In this document: positions 19,501 through 27,268 of the stretch, in pieces | Numbering within the stretch: position 1 is the stretch's first letter | How the letters are laid out: each line of letters starts with the position of its first letter | NCBI GenBank assembly: GCA_002746535.1 | Contig: NVWA01000018.1 | Span: forward strand, 58,203-122,202 | Origin: Planctomycetota bacterium | GTDB taxonomy: Bacteria; Planctomycetota; GCA-2746535 | Length of the DNA stretch: 64,000 bases | Direction of reading: 5' to 3' | Notes under the pieces: model-generated | The model's input: the letters and a program-made list of their open reading frames with translations, nothing else | Database searches by the model: none | What the model was told of the DNA's origin: nothing | Position numbers and translations under genes: made by a program

Positions 19501-20673
19501 TCAGGTACAAAAGTAAAAATTGATGAACTAGACTCCAATAACCTTAATAAGCTAGCTAGTGAAAAAGCAGATAATGATAAAGACATAAATAAGATAAAAG
19601 AAAAAATTGCTTCATTGGAAGAAAATATTAAATCTGGCAAAGGTAAAAAAGAGAAGAACCAAAAGAAAATTAATAAACTGCAAAATGATTTAACAAAAGA
19701 AACAGAAAAGCAAAATGCCACTTTAGTTAAAATGGCAAAGAAATTAGAAGCAAGTCGCATCAAAGAAATTAAAAAAATAAAAGATAAAGAAACTAAAGAA
19801 ATAAATAAAATATTAAAATCAGCACAGAAGGAAGATGCTAAAAGAAAAGAAATAGCAGATAAGAAACGAATAAAAGAAGAAAAGTCGAATAAAGAAAAAG
19901 CTGATAAGCTAGCAAAAGAAGAATCAAAGAAAAAGAAAGCTGACGAAAAAATTACTAAAGAAAACGAAGAGAAAGCTGCTAAAGAAAAAGACAAACTAAG
20001 GAAAATAGAAGAAAAGAAAAAGAAAGCTGACGAAAAAATTCAAAAAGAAAATGAAGAAAAAGCTGCTAAAGAAAAAGATAAACAAAAGAAAATAGAAGAA
20101 AAGAAAAAGAAAGCTGACGAAAAAATTCAAAAAGAAAATGAAGAAAAGGTAGCTAAAGAAAAAGAAATAGAAGAAAAATCAACCAAAGAAAAAATGGTTG
20201 CAAAAGAAAAAGAAACAATAAAAGATCAAGACAAGAAAGAAGTTGATACTGAGAAAAAAGAATCAAACATTTATGCTAATTTGTCCAGTGAGATAAAATC
20301 TTATTTTAAAGCACTAGACACAAAAGCTAGACTACAGCTAGAAGACATCAATACCAAATATGATGCTAAAATCAAAAAAGCTAAAATGAAAGAAGATAAA
20401 TCACTCGCCAAAACATTGAAAAAGCTTGATTCACTTAAAGCAGACATATCAAATGGCAAAGGAAACAAAGTGAAAAATGAAAAGAAATTAGCGCGATTAC
20501 AAAAAGAATTTGATGATGAAAAAATAAAATCAAAAGAAAAAATGGATAAGATCACATCTAAAAATAACAAACCAAGAAATGCTGAAATCAAAAAAATAAA
20601 AGATGCTACCCAAGCAGAAAAAAATGAATTTCTTGAGCAAGAAATTGAACTTAAAAAACTGAAAGAGGAATAG
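16579..20673 (+). CDS. Exported FecR-domain protein with long Lys/Glu-rich coiled coils and internal repeats
   Basis: A 1364-aa protein starting at the ATG at 16579 (AGGAG seven bases before it), not at the TTG eight codons upstream listed in the track. Residues 1-25 form a signal peptide (KFFLKLSILILLSFSVTF). A charged helical region to about residue 320 is followed by a strand-rich stretch of ~170 residues that fits a FecR-type domain (VEIVGLITLKKHQKKSITI, VSMGEDGYSVIHVSEG, LETSSGRFLTNKDDS, EGSEARVS). The remaining ~800 residues are coiled coil. Three long repeats begin with DVSKLSNESAALIQAIE, DTSKLSTETAALVQAIE and IYANLSSEIKSYFKALD, and end in KETKEI-type helices. A 29-residue unit (KKKKADEKIQKENEEKAAKEK) is repeated in tandem. 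A periplasmic or surface structural role is inferred; nothing shows a TonB-type FecR sensor function. Confidence 0.8.
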   Translation: MKFFLKLSILILLSFSVTFQPTFSEDTVDESNLTRKEKRALKRKLRKEKQEREKREKAAREKELSKETPQQKKERLALEKEEGDRKREHDNNEKIREQARKKQELERIKQEAAILKNKEKADKKAEEKRKKDDLESRRLTEKIRASAKNEKKRLALEKKLKARQEKLKKEENERMLVEKAAKEKADREKQAVARKIRKEERAELDKFFTNQRARDLKRRQFNDNYLQKLNKIIDSSRDETLNLDKKIQIAQQKARNPDTEKSANKAIVKLTKQIEDVQEAKDRKLTRLKDSEARSIEKLEKKLEKEENTDLRRLASKGIRDPRIQRIVHRKSQHATGMIKLTKIPFVELNSNPTFVEIVGLITLKKHQKKSITITSEKREKIDFFDTVSMGEDGYSVIHVSEGITIASDLDTEIVFYPSFQIKDFHVAHIRVLTGRVNVMVKNPNKKLKVLLETSSGRFLTNKDDSNVILDYYNKNETRYTVIKGKALIVDNSNDTIKELKEGSEARVSKSSIEIKEAKQISKDHTERIFRNHDKTKVTSDTKGVEVLNLEERPLLQLVSYQYPASSTTMANLKKNEKLEEKIKVASNSSRGDYIRLRRKLKKKTTRQTKVAKRKENREQKSALRKIAQEEKKKKDAEKKKEKEEARLIAKQKKEEEDELKRDKKRQEKTEKITIKSKQKKANTVKAEEEKAKKKAEEQTAKDLEAKKLKEQEIEKEKMLANEKKAVKEKESNQKTPTSKKMDVSKLSNESAALIQAIEAQSDAKIKEIDEKNKKKIAKVENKNIEKTNSTNKKIIALEEKIKNNSGNKEKNQKKINSLKNDLKKDTTKQQLALAKLIKKIDASRTKDVKKVKENETKEIDKILKSAEKEDVKRKELEKKKMLAKEKADKEEADKAIKENEKKRKLEEEKKIQVAKEKEEKEKQEKKKKEDIATKEEKATAENKPKNKATTSGGDGTDTSKLSTETAALVQAIESGTKVKIDELDSNNLNKLASEKADNDKDINKIKEKIASLEENIKSGKGKKEKNQKKINKLQNDLTKETEKQNATLVKMAKKLEASRIKEIKKIKDKETKEINKILKSAQKEDAKRKEIADKKRIKEEKSNKEKADKLAKEESKKKKADEKITKENEEKAAKEKDKLRKIEEKKKKADEKIQKENEEKAAKEKDKQKKIEEKKKKADEKIQKENEEKVAKEKEIEEKSTKEKMVAKEKETIKDQDKKEVDTEKKESNIYANLSSEIKSYFKALDTKARLQLEDINTKYDAKIKKAKMKEDKSLAKTLKKLDSLKADISNGKGNKVKNEKKLARLQKEFDDEKIKSKEKMDKITSKNNKPRNAEIKKIKDATQAEKNEFLEQEIELKKLKEE
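19927..20160 (+). repeat. 87-bp (29-codon) tandem repeat inside the coiled-coil gene
   Basis: Copies begin at 19927, 20014 and 20101 with a common core AAGAAAAAGAAAGCTGACGA. The first two are full and the third decays after about 60 bases. The unit is a multiple of three, so copy changes would keep the frame. Confidence 0.85.
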
Positions 20674-20760
20674 AAATCCTGTAAGATAATGCTTCGTGCG
20701 CTTATACTAATTAAACAACATGAAGTATCGTTCAAATCCATTATTTAACAGGTGAAAAAA

Positions 20761-22032
20761 ATGGCCTCTTCTAAAGAACTTTTCGACATTAGCAAAAAAC
20801 TAATTCCCGGCGGTGTCAACTCCCCTGTCAGATCCTTTTCGTCTGTTGGCGGAGAACCTATTTACATCGAGTCAGGTAAAGGCCCAATAATTACCGATGT
20901 GGAAGATAAAGAATATATTGATTTTTGCGCATCGTGGGGTCCTTTAATTTTAGGACATGCACATCCAGAAGTAGTAAATGCCATAAAAGAATCGTCAGAA
21001 AAAGGTATTACATTCGGGACAAATTGCCCAAATGAACCGATAATGGCGGAGCTAATAGTAAATGCTATACCTTCCATCGAAAAAGTTAGACTAACAACTT
21101 CAGGAACAGAAGCAACTATGACAGCTCTTAGACTAGCAAGGGGCTACACAAAAAGAAATAAAATGGTTAAATTTGAAGGATGTTATCATGGTCATGCTGA
21201 TGCATTTTTAGTAAATGCTGGTAGTGGATTATTAACCAATTCAATTTCATCATCTGAAGGGATACCTGAAAATGCTATCAACGATACCATTGTTGTGCCT
21301 TTTAATGACATAGAGTCTTTAAAGGAGGTATTTAATCAATACAAAGAAGAAATCGCATGTGTTATTGTTGAACCTATTGCTGGAAATATGGGCATCATAA
21401 AGCCAAATGACGGCTATTTAGAATCTATTAGAGAGATTACCAAAGATAATAAGTCATTGTTGATTTTCGATGAGGTTATTACAGGCTTTAGATTGTGCTA
21501 TGGTGGCTATCAAAATTTATGTAAAATAACTCCAGATTTGACTACTTTAGGAAAAATTATTGGCGGTGGATTGCCAATAGGTGCAATAGGTGGACGAAAA
21601 GATATTATGGATTTTTTATCACCAATTGGAAATGTATACCAGGCCGGAACCTTATCAGGAAACCCTGTCGCCTTAGCCGCTGGAATTCAGACGTTGGAAA
21701 TTTTAAAAGATTCCTCAATTTATGACAAATTAAATATTGCGATTAATGTTTTTATCGACTCTATAAAAGACGACATCCTAAAAGCAGGCTACAACTATCA
21801 AGCAATAGGATCAATGTTTTGCATTTATTTTCAGGAAAATGTTCCCAAGAACTTAACTGATATGCAAAATTGTAATATCGACCGATTCAATAAATATTTT
21901 CATTATCTTCTAGAAAATGGAATTTATTGTTCGCCATCTCAGTACGAAACAAACTTTATCTCAATCGCGCATTCAAATACGACACTTGAAAAAGCATCCT
22001 CCATTATAAGAAAATGTTTAAGCCAAATATGA
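20761..22032 (+). CDS. hemL: Glutamate-1-semialdehyde 2,1-aminomutase
   Basis: Converts glutamate-1-semialdehyde to 5-aminolevulinate in the C5 pathway to haem and other tetrapyrroles, using PLP in the cytoplasm. The 423-aa protein shows SKKLIPGGVNSPVRSF at the N-terminus, TTSGTEATMTALRLARG for cofactor phosphate binding, and CYHGHADAFLVNAG. The DEVITGFR motif and TTLGKIIGGGLPIGA (the PLP lysine) follow, then YQAGTLSGNP. The ATG at 20761 aligns with the usual start; the track start (GTG at 20752) adds only three residues. The last bases overlap the next gene (ATGA), so the two are translationally coupled. No other hem gene is in the window. Confidence 0.97.
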   Translation: MASSKELFDISKKLIPGGVNSPVRSFSSVGGEPIYIESGKGPIITDVEDKEYIDFCASWGPLILGHAHPEVVNAIKESSEKGITFGTNCPNEPIMAELIVNAIPSIEKVRLTTSGTEATMTALRLARGYTKRNKMVKFEGCYHGHADAFLVNAGSGLLTNSISSSEGIPENAINDTIVVPFNDIESLKEVFNQYKEEIACVIVEPIAGNMGIIKPNDGYLESIREITKDNKSLLIFDEVITGFRLCYGGYQNLCKITPDLTTLGKIIGGGLPIGAIGGRKDIMDFLSPIGNVYQAGTLSGNPVALAAGIQTLEILKDSSIYDKLNIAINVFIDSIKDDILKAGYNYQAIGSMFCIYFQENVPKNLTDMQNCNIDRFNKYFHYLLENGIYCSPSQYETNFISIAHSNTTLEKASSIIRKCLSQI

Positions 22033-24017
22033 GCAAAAATCCAGAAGACCAACCAAAATCCATAATAGAAAAAAACGTCAAAAGGCTATATTCCATATTC
22101 TTAAACACCTCTGAATTTATTGGGAAAAACAATGAAGTTGATTTAGCTTCTCATGAAGAAGCACTTTTAACGCTTATTGCAGCAATAATTAAAGCAGACG
22201 GAAAAGCAGATCCAGAAGAAATTAAATTAGCTTCTACATTTTTTCGAAATAATGCTCCCGTCGAAAGAGCAAATAAATTACTTTCGCAACTAGACCATAT
22301 TCTCAAAGAAGAATCTTCAATTTCTTTAGAAAAAGCTGGTGAAATACTTTTAGAAAAATTTGAGGAAAAAAAACAAAAAATCAATTTATTAAAAGCGCTG
22401 ATTCAATACTCCATTGATAATTCCCCTACCAAAGAAAAAGAAGAAGTATTATTATCAATAGGAAAAGCACTTGATGTCCCTCAGGGCGATACAGAAAAAA
22501 TTATTCAAGAGATAAAAAACTATCAACATCAATCTCAAAAATATGGACGAATTGGAGCCATAATATCTGTGCTAGTTGTATTTATAGGCTTTATTCTGTT
22601 AGCAGGATTTCTCAGGCCCATCTTTTTGGGATTAGCATTTGCATATTTAATGGACCCAATATTGAGTTTTTTTGAAAAGAAAACAAGATTTTCAAGAAGC
22701 AGTATCTGTATTGCATCTATTGTTTTTTTTATTGGAATAACAATTCTTATCAGTTTAAAGATTGCCTCAAGTATCAACGTTCAAGAAATCAAAACATTTA
22801 CAAAAAAGGCTCCTACTCAATTAGTTGAAGGCGTAAGTAAATTTAGAAAATTCCTTGAAAGCAAAAATATTCCAAAACAAATTCTTGATCCATTGGACCA
22901 AATCATTTATGGCCCAATCAACTACACTCCTCAAACATTATTTACAAGTGATAAGGAATTATTAAATTCAGATAATACTATTGATGAAATCCTTAAAAAT
23001 TCAATTCAGAACGCTGATTCCATTTTACAACTCTTCCCTCTTCAAGAAGCATTGCTCAACAAAAGAGGAAAAAATAAAGTTAATTCATTTTGTGACTTTT
23101 TAAATTCCGTAATTGAAACATCAGATCACAGAATAAAATTAATTAGTAATTTCAAAAATGTACTTTGGTTAGATCATAGGATTTCTGAGAATATCTTTGA
23201 ATATGACAGCTTAGAAGAAATCAAAAAGAAAATTATCGTTAGAAGAATTCTATCGGAAGCTTATTCATTGACACCTTTTCTTTCAACTCAGGAAAATGTT
23301 ACTATTCATGGAAAGGATTTTATCTTAAAAGGATTTCTAAATTACAGTCCATTTACAAAAGGTGTTTTAAGTCAATTTTCTTATTTCATAGGGCTTTTGA
23401 TGGATATTATCCTTGCCATAGGCTTCTATTTCTTTTTCGCAAAACAATTTTACAAAATTGGGAATGGTATTTTAGAAGCAATCCCAACAGCATACCGCTA
23501 TAATACAGATCAAATTTTTAGAAAAATAAATTGGATTTTTGAAGGTTATATGAGAGGCCAATTCTCTATGATTTTCATTGAAACCATCACATATTCCATC
23601 ATATTTTATTTCATGGGTATACCATATGCATTTCTCTTAGGATTAATCTCAGGTGTTGCTATTTTAATTCCATATGTGGGATTACTCTTTGCCTTTATTG
23701 CAACGTTCTCAGTTGCTGTTGCTGGTGGAATGCCTATCACCACTGCCCTCCTAATTTTATTAATCGTTTTTGGAATTATAAATCTAATCGAAAATTTCTA
23801 CCTTTCCCCAAAATTAGTTGGTGACAGAGTTGGATTGAGTGACCTTGAAACATTAATAGCAATTGTAGCTGGGGGTTCTTTAGGTGGTTTTATTGGAATC
23901 ATTTCTGCCATTCCTGCAGCAGCAATCTTAAAAATATTTGTCACAATGCTTTACGCCAGATATAAAGATAGTGCTCTATATAAACAAACATTTCCCTCTG
24001 AAGAGAGCGAAATTTAA
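22029..24017 (+). CDS. AI-2E/PerM family membrane protein with N-terminal TerB-like domain
   Basis: A 662-aa protein taken from the ATG at 22029, which overlaps the hemL stop (ATGA). The track start 15 bases earlier is less likely. Residues ~25-160 are a soluble helical domain with ALLTLIAAIIKADGKADPEEIKLASTFF, the acidic pattern of TerB/DjlA-type domains. After ~175 comes a multi-pass AI-2E transporter (PerM) domain. It has two or three N-terminal segments, a long central loop with helices (to ~450), and a second membrane block ending in GVAILIPYVGLLFAFIATFSV and LSDLETLIAIVAGGSLGGFIGIISAIPAAAI. PerM-family members export diverse solutes, and true AI-2 export is shown for few. The TerB-like head may bind metal or partners. 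The function in this fused form is unknown. Confidence 0.85.
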   Translation: MSKNPEDQPKSIIEKNVKRLYSIFLNTSEFIGKNNEVDLASHEEALLTLIAAIIKADGKADPEEIKLASTFFRNNAPVERANKLLSQLDHILKEESSISLEKAGEILLEKFEEKKQKINLLKALIQYSIDNSPTKEKEEVLLSIGKALDVPQGDTEKIIQEIKNYQHQSQKYGRIGAIISVLVVFIGFILLAGFLRPIFLGLAFAYLMDPILSFFEKKTRFSRSSICIASIVFFIGITILISLKIASSINVQEIKTFTKKAPTQLVEGVSKFRKFLESKNIPKQILDPLDQIIYGPINYTPQTLFTSDKELLNSDNTIDEILKNSIQNADSILQLFPLQEALLNKRGKNKVNSFCDFLNSVIETSDHRIKLISNFKNVLWLDHRISENIFEYDSLEEIKKKIIVRRILSEAYSLTPFLSTQENVTIHGKDFILKGFLNYSPFTKGVLSQFSYFIGLLMDIILAIGFYFFFAKQFYKIGNGILEAIPTAYRYNTDQIFRKINWIFEGYMRGQFSMIFIETITYSIIFYFMGIPYAFLLGLISGVAILIPYVGLLFAFIATFSVAVAGGMPITTALLILLIVFGIINLIENFYLSPKLVGDRVGLSDLETLIAIVAGGSLGGFIGIISAIPAAAILKIFVTMLYARYKDSALYKQTFPSEESEI

Positions 24018-24152
24018 TTAATCCGTCAATAATTAATTGTTTATTTTTTATTCCAATTCAAGAGAGAACTTTTATAATGAGATTTAAAAGATGGATTCAT
24101 TTGAATAAAATATTCATCCTTTGATTTAATTCCTATCTTACGGATTTTACGC

Positions 24153-25169
24153 ATGACTTTTGTACTATTTATTTTAAGAGTTATCTTTGTAGCTCTATGT
24201 GTTTTCATTGGATATGAACTTAAAGAAGTCTTTCAGGATTCTCCAACAATGAGCAGTCCGATTGTTGGACCTACAATTGGATTTGCCATCAGCATCCTTA
24301 TCATCATCGTTGAAACACAATTAAAGCCTATATTTAAAAAAACGACCTTTGCAATTATTATAGGCTTAATCATTGGCCTAAGTGCAAGTTATTTATTAAA
24401 TGAAATAATCTTAGCGCTAATCAATGAAAAGAATATGAGTCAAGATAATATAAAGACTCTTAGATTAATAATAACATTTACCCTAACCTATTTATCAATT
24501 TCTACCGTTATACAAACTAAAGACAAATTCAAATTTGCGATCCCTTATGTTGAATTCAGAGGTACGCAATTAGGTAAAAACATAACCATTATAGATAAAT
24601 CTACGTTATTAGATAACCGTTTATTACCATTGATAAAGTCAGGTATCATGGAAAGTAAGATTGGTCTTTTAAAAATCATTTTACATGAACTTGAAGAAGA
24701 GTGTAACAATGAAGACCCTGCAATTCGAGCAATCGCAAATCTAGGAATTAAACAGTATCATCAAATAAAAGAACTTGAAATTGTTTATGTTGAAGAACTT
24801 GAAGAAGATTTTCAAACGGAAGATTTAGCAAGCCAAATCATGAGAGTAGCAGAAATGCTACAAGGCAGAATTCTGACAAATGATTCTGTCATACTTGAAG
24901 AGTCTCACATACGAAATATTAAAACCATTAATTTAAATGCTCTCGCAAAATCATTAAATCCACCTTTAATTCCAGGCCAAAAAATCAACATAGAAGTTAT
25001 TAAAAAAGGGGATACCAAAAATCAAGGACTAGGGTATTTGGATGATGCAACGCTAGTTATTATTGAAGATGCTGCTGACCTAGTAGGGCAAACTATAAAG
25101 ATTGAAATTAAATCATTTTTGCAAAGAAGCAGTGGAAATATGTATTTCGCCTTCCCTATCAGTAGCTAA
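24153..25169 (+). CDS. YacL-like membrane protein with PIN and TRAM domains
   Basis: A 338-aa protein with four N-terminal hydrophobic segments (to about residue 125). These are followed by a PIN-like nuclease domain (ITIIDKSTLLDNRLLPLIKSGIMES, ILHELEEECNNEDPAI, GRILTNDSVILEESHIRNIKTINLNALAKSL). A C-terminal TRAM-like RNA-binding stretch (PPLIPGQKINIEVIKKGDTKNQGLGYLDDATLVII) completes the YacL architecture. The first acidic residue (D in IIDKS) and TND are kept. The family is proposed to be a membrane-anchored ribonuclease, but activity is little tested. It lies upstream of the DUF2325-type membrane protein and rpsA, all on the + strand. Confidence 0.88.
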   Translation: MTFVLFILRVIFVALCVFIGYELKEVFQDSPTMSSPIVGPTIGFAISILIIIVETQLKPIFKKTTFAIIIGLIIGLSASYLLNEIILALINEKNMSQDNIKTLRLIITFTLTYLSISTVIQTKDKFKFAIPYVEFRGTQLGKNITIIDKSTLLDNRLLPLIKSGIMESKIGLLKIILHELEEECNNEDPAIRAIANLGIKQYHQIKELEIVYVEELEEDFQTEDLASQIMRVAEMLQGRILTNDSVILEESHIRNIKTINLNALAKSLNPPLIPGQKINIEVIKKGDTKNQGLGYLDDATLVIIEDAADLVGQTIKIEIKSFLQRSSGNMYFAFPISS

Positions 25170-25195
25170 CTGAATTAAAATTAATTAGGAAACAA

Positions 25196-27070
25196 ATGAA
25201 ATCACTATGGATTTCCAGGTGCTTTTTATGCCTATTTATTATTTTTCTGTTTTCAGGTATAAGCTACACAAACAACAACTTATGGATAATTTCTGCTCTT
25301 ACTAAGACTTCGCAACAAAATCAAGCAGAAATCCTTATCGAAAAAATAAATTCCAAGTACAAATACAAACACCTTATTGAATGGCAACTAAATGCCAAAC
25401 CCCCAGTTAGAATTCCTCAAAAAATTAAAATCAAAACAAACAATAACATAAAAAAAATAATCATATCATCCTCTTTAAGTGGTGAACTTACTTTAAAATT
25501 ACCAATATCTCTTGCTAAATCGAACCACAATGAAGAAGCACTTATTATAGAAAATTTTTATTCCAAGATCCTCTCCAATAATAAACACATAAAGAAATAT
25601 TATGAGTTAACAAACAATTACTTTTCACCGTTACAAAAAAATTACTCAAAAATATTCAATAAAACAATTCACTACCCACTTGTTTCTGGAATCTTGGCTG
25701 ATTATTTTAATGAAGAAAACTATACATTGTCAGGATCTACCCATAAAAGTAACGATACACATGCACAAGGTATACGAACAATAAAATCATTTTATTATTA
25801 TTCATACCTAATGTTATACCTCACATCATTCTTTTTTTTCTTACTATTAATTTTGCTTCTCACAAGAAGATCTTTCATAACACCTCTTTTAGTGGAAATG
25901 GATAAAGCAAAAATTCCAATAAATGAATCTTCAAATCTTATATGGAGGATGACGCCCTATTTACTTTTCCCTGGTAAAAGCTTCCAGCAAATATGCCAGT
26001 CTATATGCATCAGATATAAAACTTCATTAGAGAAAAAAATATCAAAAAAAGAATTTCAAATATTCAAGGAACAGTCAATTAAATTAGCGACAAATATTAA
26101 AAGCAAATGCGATAATTCTGGTATTAAAGCATATGCACATCAATTTTGTCAAATCCCATCTGGATCGTATTCTCAACAACAATTTCAAGACAGACTTTTT
26201 CAATTAAAACGAATTGAAAAATCCATTGAATTCATAACTTCGCAATTTAGTAGTGAGATCTCATTCAAAGATCAACAAAAGGTCTGGGAACTAGCTTTAC
26301 TACAACTGCATAATTTTAAAAAAGAATTATTTAAAGCAGCAATACAAAAATTATTTAAAAGTATTGAAAAATCAAACTCAAAAGTTCTATCATCCGTTTC
26401 AACTCCAACTCAAAAACAAATAAAAGCTCCAGAAATATCCTCCGCAACACAAATAGCAGAAGCAAAAGCAGAGAATAAGGAATCTCTTTTAAACTCACTG
26501 AGAAAACAATTAAAGCAAAAATATTATTATCAATTAGAAATCGTTTCTTTGAAGGAATTAGAAATCGTTAGTGATTTAATACAATTTCTTTCCATTTCTA
26601 AAGTAGAACGTTTTTTACAACAAAATTTAAAAGAATTGCTTTCCAATAATGACTTTTTAATCGCAGCTAAAACTAGAAATATACACAAAATTGATAGCAT
26701 ATTAAAAGGAAATGTTCAAGACCGTCTCCCAAAAAATGAAGACACAGAAAAGGATTTAACCTTTCTTCCGCTAAAAGATAAACGAATATTAATGGCTGGA
26801 GGAGATAAAGACCAAATTCAAAACTATACTGAATCATTGAAAAAATTAGGTGCTTTGGATGTGAAAATCATTTTAGAGAATACAAATCAATCACGAAGCA
26901 CCATTCAAGGAAAGTATGATATTTATATATATATCGCTACAAGAATTTCCCATTCTCTTAGGTTCCAAATTTCCAATTTAACCAAAAAAAATGGAGGCGA
27001 ATTAATCGTTTTAAATTTGCATAGAAGTGCCTTTTTTGAAGAGTTAAAAGGTAAACTTCAATATTGGTAA
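25196..27070 (+). CDS. Membrane protein with C-terminal DUF2325-like domain
   Basis: A 624-aa protein of unknown function. It has an N-terminal signal or membrane segment (CLFIIFLFSGISYT) and an exported region to about residue 205. A second membrane segment (YLMLYLTSFFFFLLLILLL) follows, then a long cytoplasmic helical part rich in Gln and Lys. The last ~100 residues (DKRILMAGGDKDQIQNYTESLKKLGALDVKII, YDIYIYIATRISHSLRFQI, GGELIVLNLHRSAF) match the pattern I know for DUF2325: a GG near the start, a conserved Ser-His in the middle, and a Rossmann-like order of strands. It starts 26 bp after the YacL-like gene. The domain's function is not established; a regulatory or ligand-sensing role is a guess. 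Confidence 0.65.
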   Translation: MKSLWISRCFLCLFIIFLFSGISYTNNNLWIISALTKTSQQNQAEILIEKINSKYKYKHLIEWQLNAKPPVRIPQKIKIKTNNNIKKIIISSSLSGELTLKLPISLAKSNHNEEALIIENFYSKILSNNKHIKKYYELTNNYFSPLQKNYSKIFNKTIHYPLVSGILADYFNEENYTLSGSTHKSNDTHAQGIRTIKSFYYYSYLMLYLTSFFFFLLLILLLTRRSFITPLLVEMDKAKIPINESSNLIWRMTPYLLFPGKSFQQICQSICIRYKTSLEKKISKKEFQIFKEQSIKLATNIKSKCDNSGIKAYAHQFCQIPSGSYSQQQFQDRLFQLKRIEKSIEFITSQFSSEISFKDQQKVWELALLQLHNFKKELFKAAIQKLFKSIEKSNSKVLSSVSTPTQKQIKAPEISSATQIAEAKAENKESLLNSLRKQLKQKYYYQLEIVSLKELEIVSDLIQFLSISKVERFLQQNLKELLSNNDFLIAAKTRNIHKIDSILKGNVQDRLPKNEDTEKDLTFLPLKDKRILMAGGDKDQIQNYTESLKKLGALDVKIILENTNQSRSTIQGKYDIYIYIATRISHSLRFQISNLTKKNGGELIVLNLHRSAFFEELKGKLQYW

Positions 27071-27142
27071 TAAATTCCACTATTTAATCGAATATCTATC
27101 ATATGGTTGATTTAATCTTGCTGTAAGATTATTGTATTTGTA

Positions 27143-27170
27143 TTGAGTTTTTTGAGATTAAAAATAAAAT
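27143..27170 (+). promoter_or_regulatory. Promoter candidate for rpsA
   Basis: TTGAGT and TAAAAT are 16 bases apart, followed by the GC-rich discriminator TTCCCGCCC, a pattern usual at ribosomal, stringently controlled promoters. It leaves a leader of about 90 bases before the rpsA ATG. Confidence 0.55.
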
Positions 27171-27268
27171 TTCCCGCCCTTTTCATAAGAGAATTATTCG
27201 GTCTTTTTAAGTATTAAACTTTAATACGGAGACCTAAAATTTATTAACCCTTTTTTTCTGGTCCTATC

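Noticed and set aside
19927-20160. CRISPR-like array
   Set aside because: The repeat is a coding 87-bp tandem unit without spacers.
16635-20741. Ser/Phe-rich ORFs on the - strand (16635-17123, 18357-18761, 19488-19994, 20301-20741)
   Set aside because: Antisense shadows of the Lys/Glu-rich coiled-coil gene; composition is a by-product of AAA/GAA codons.
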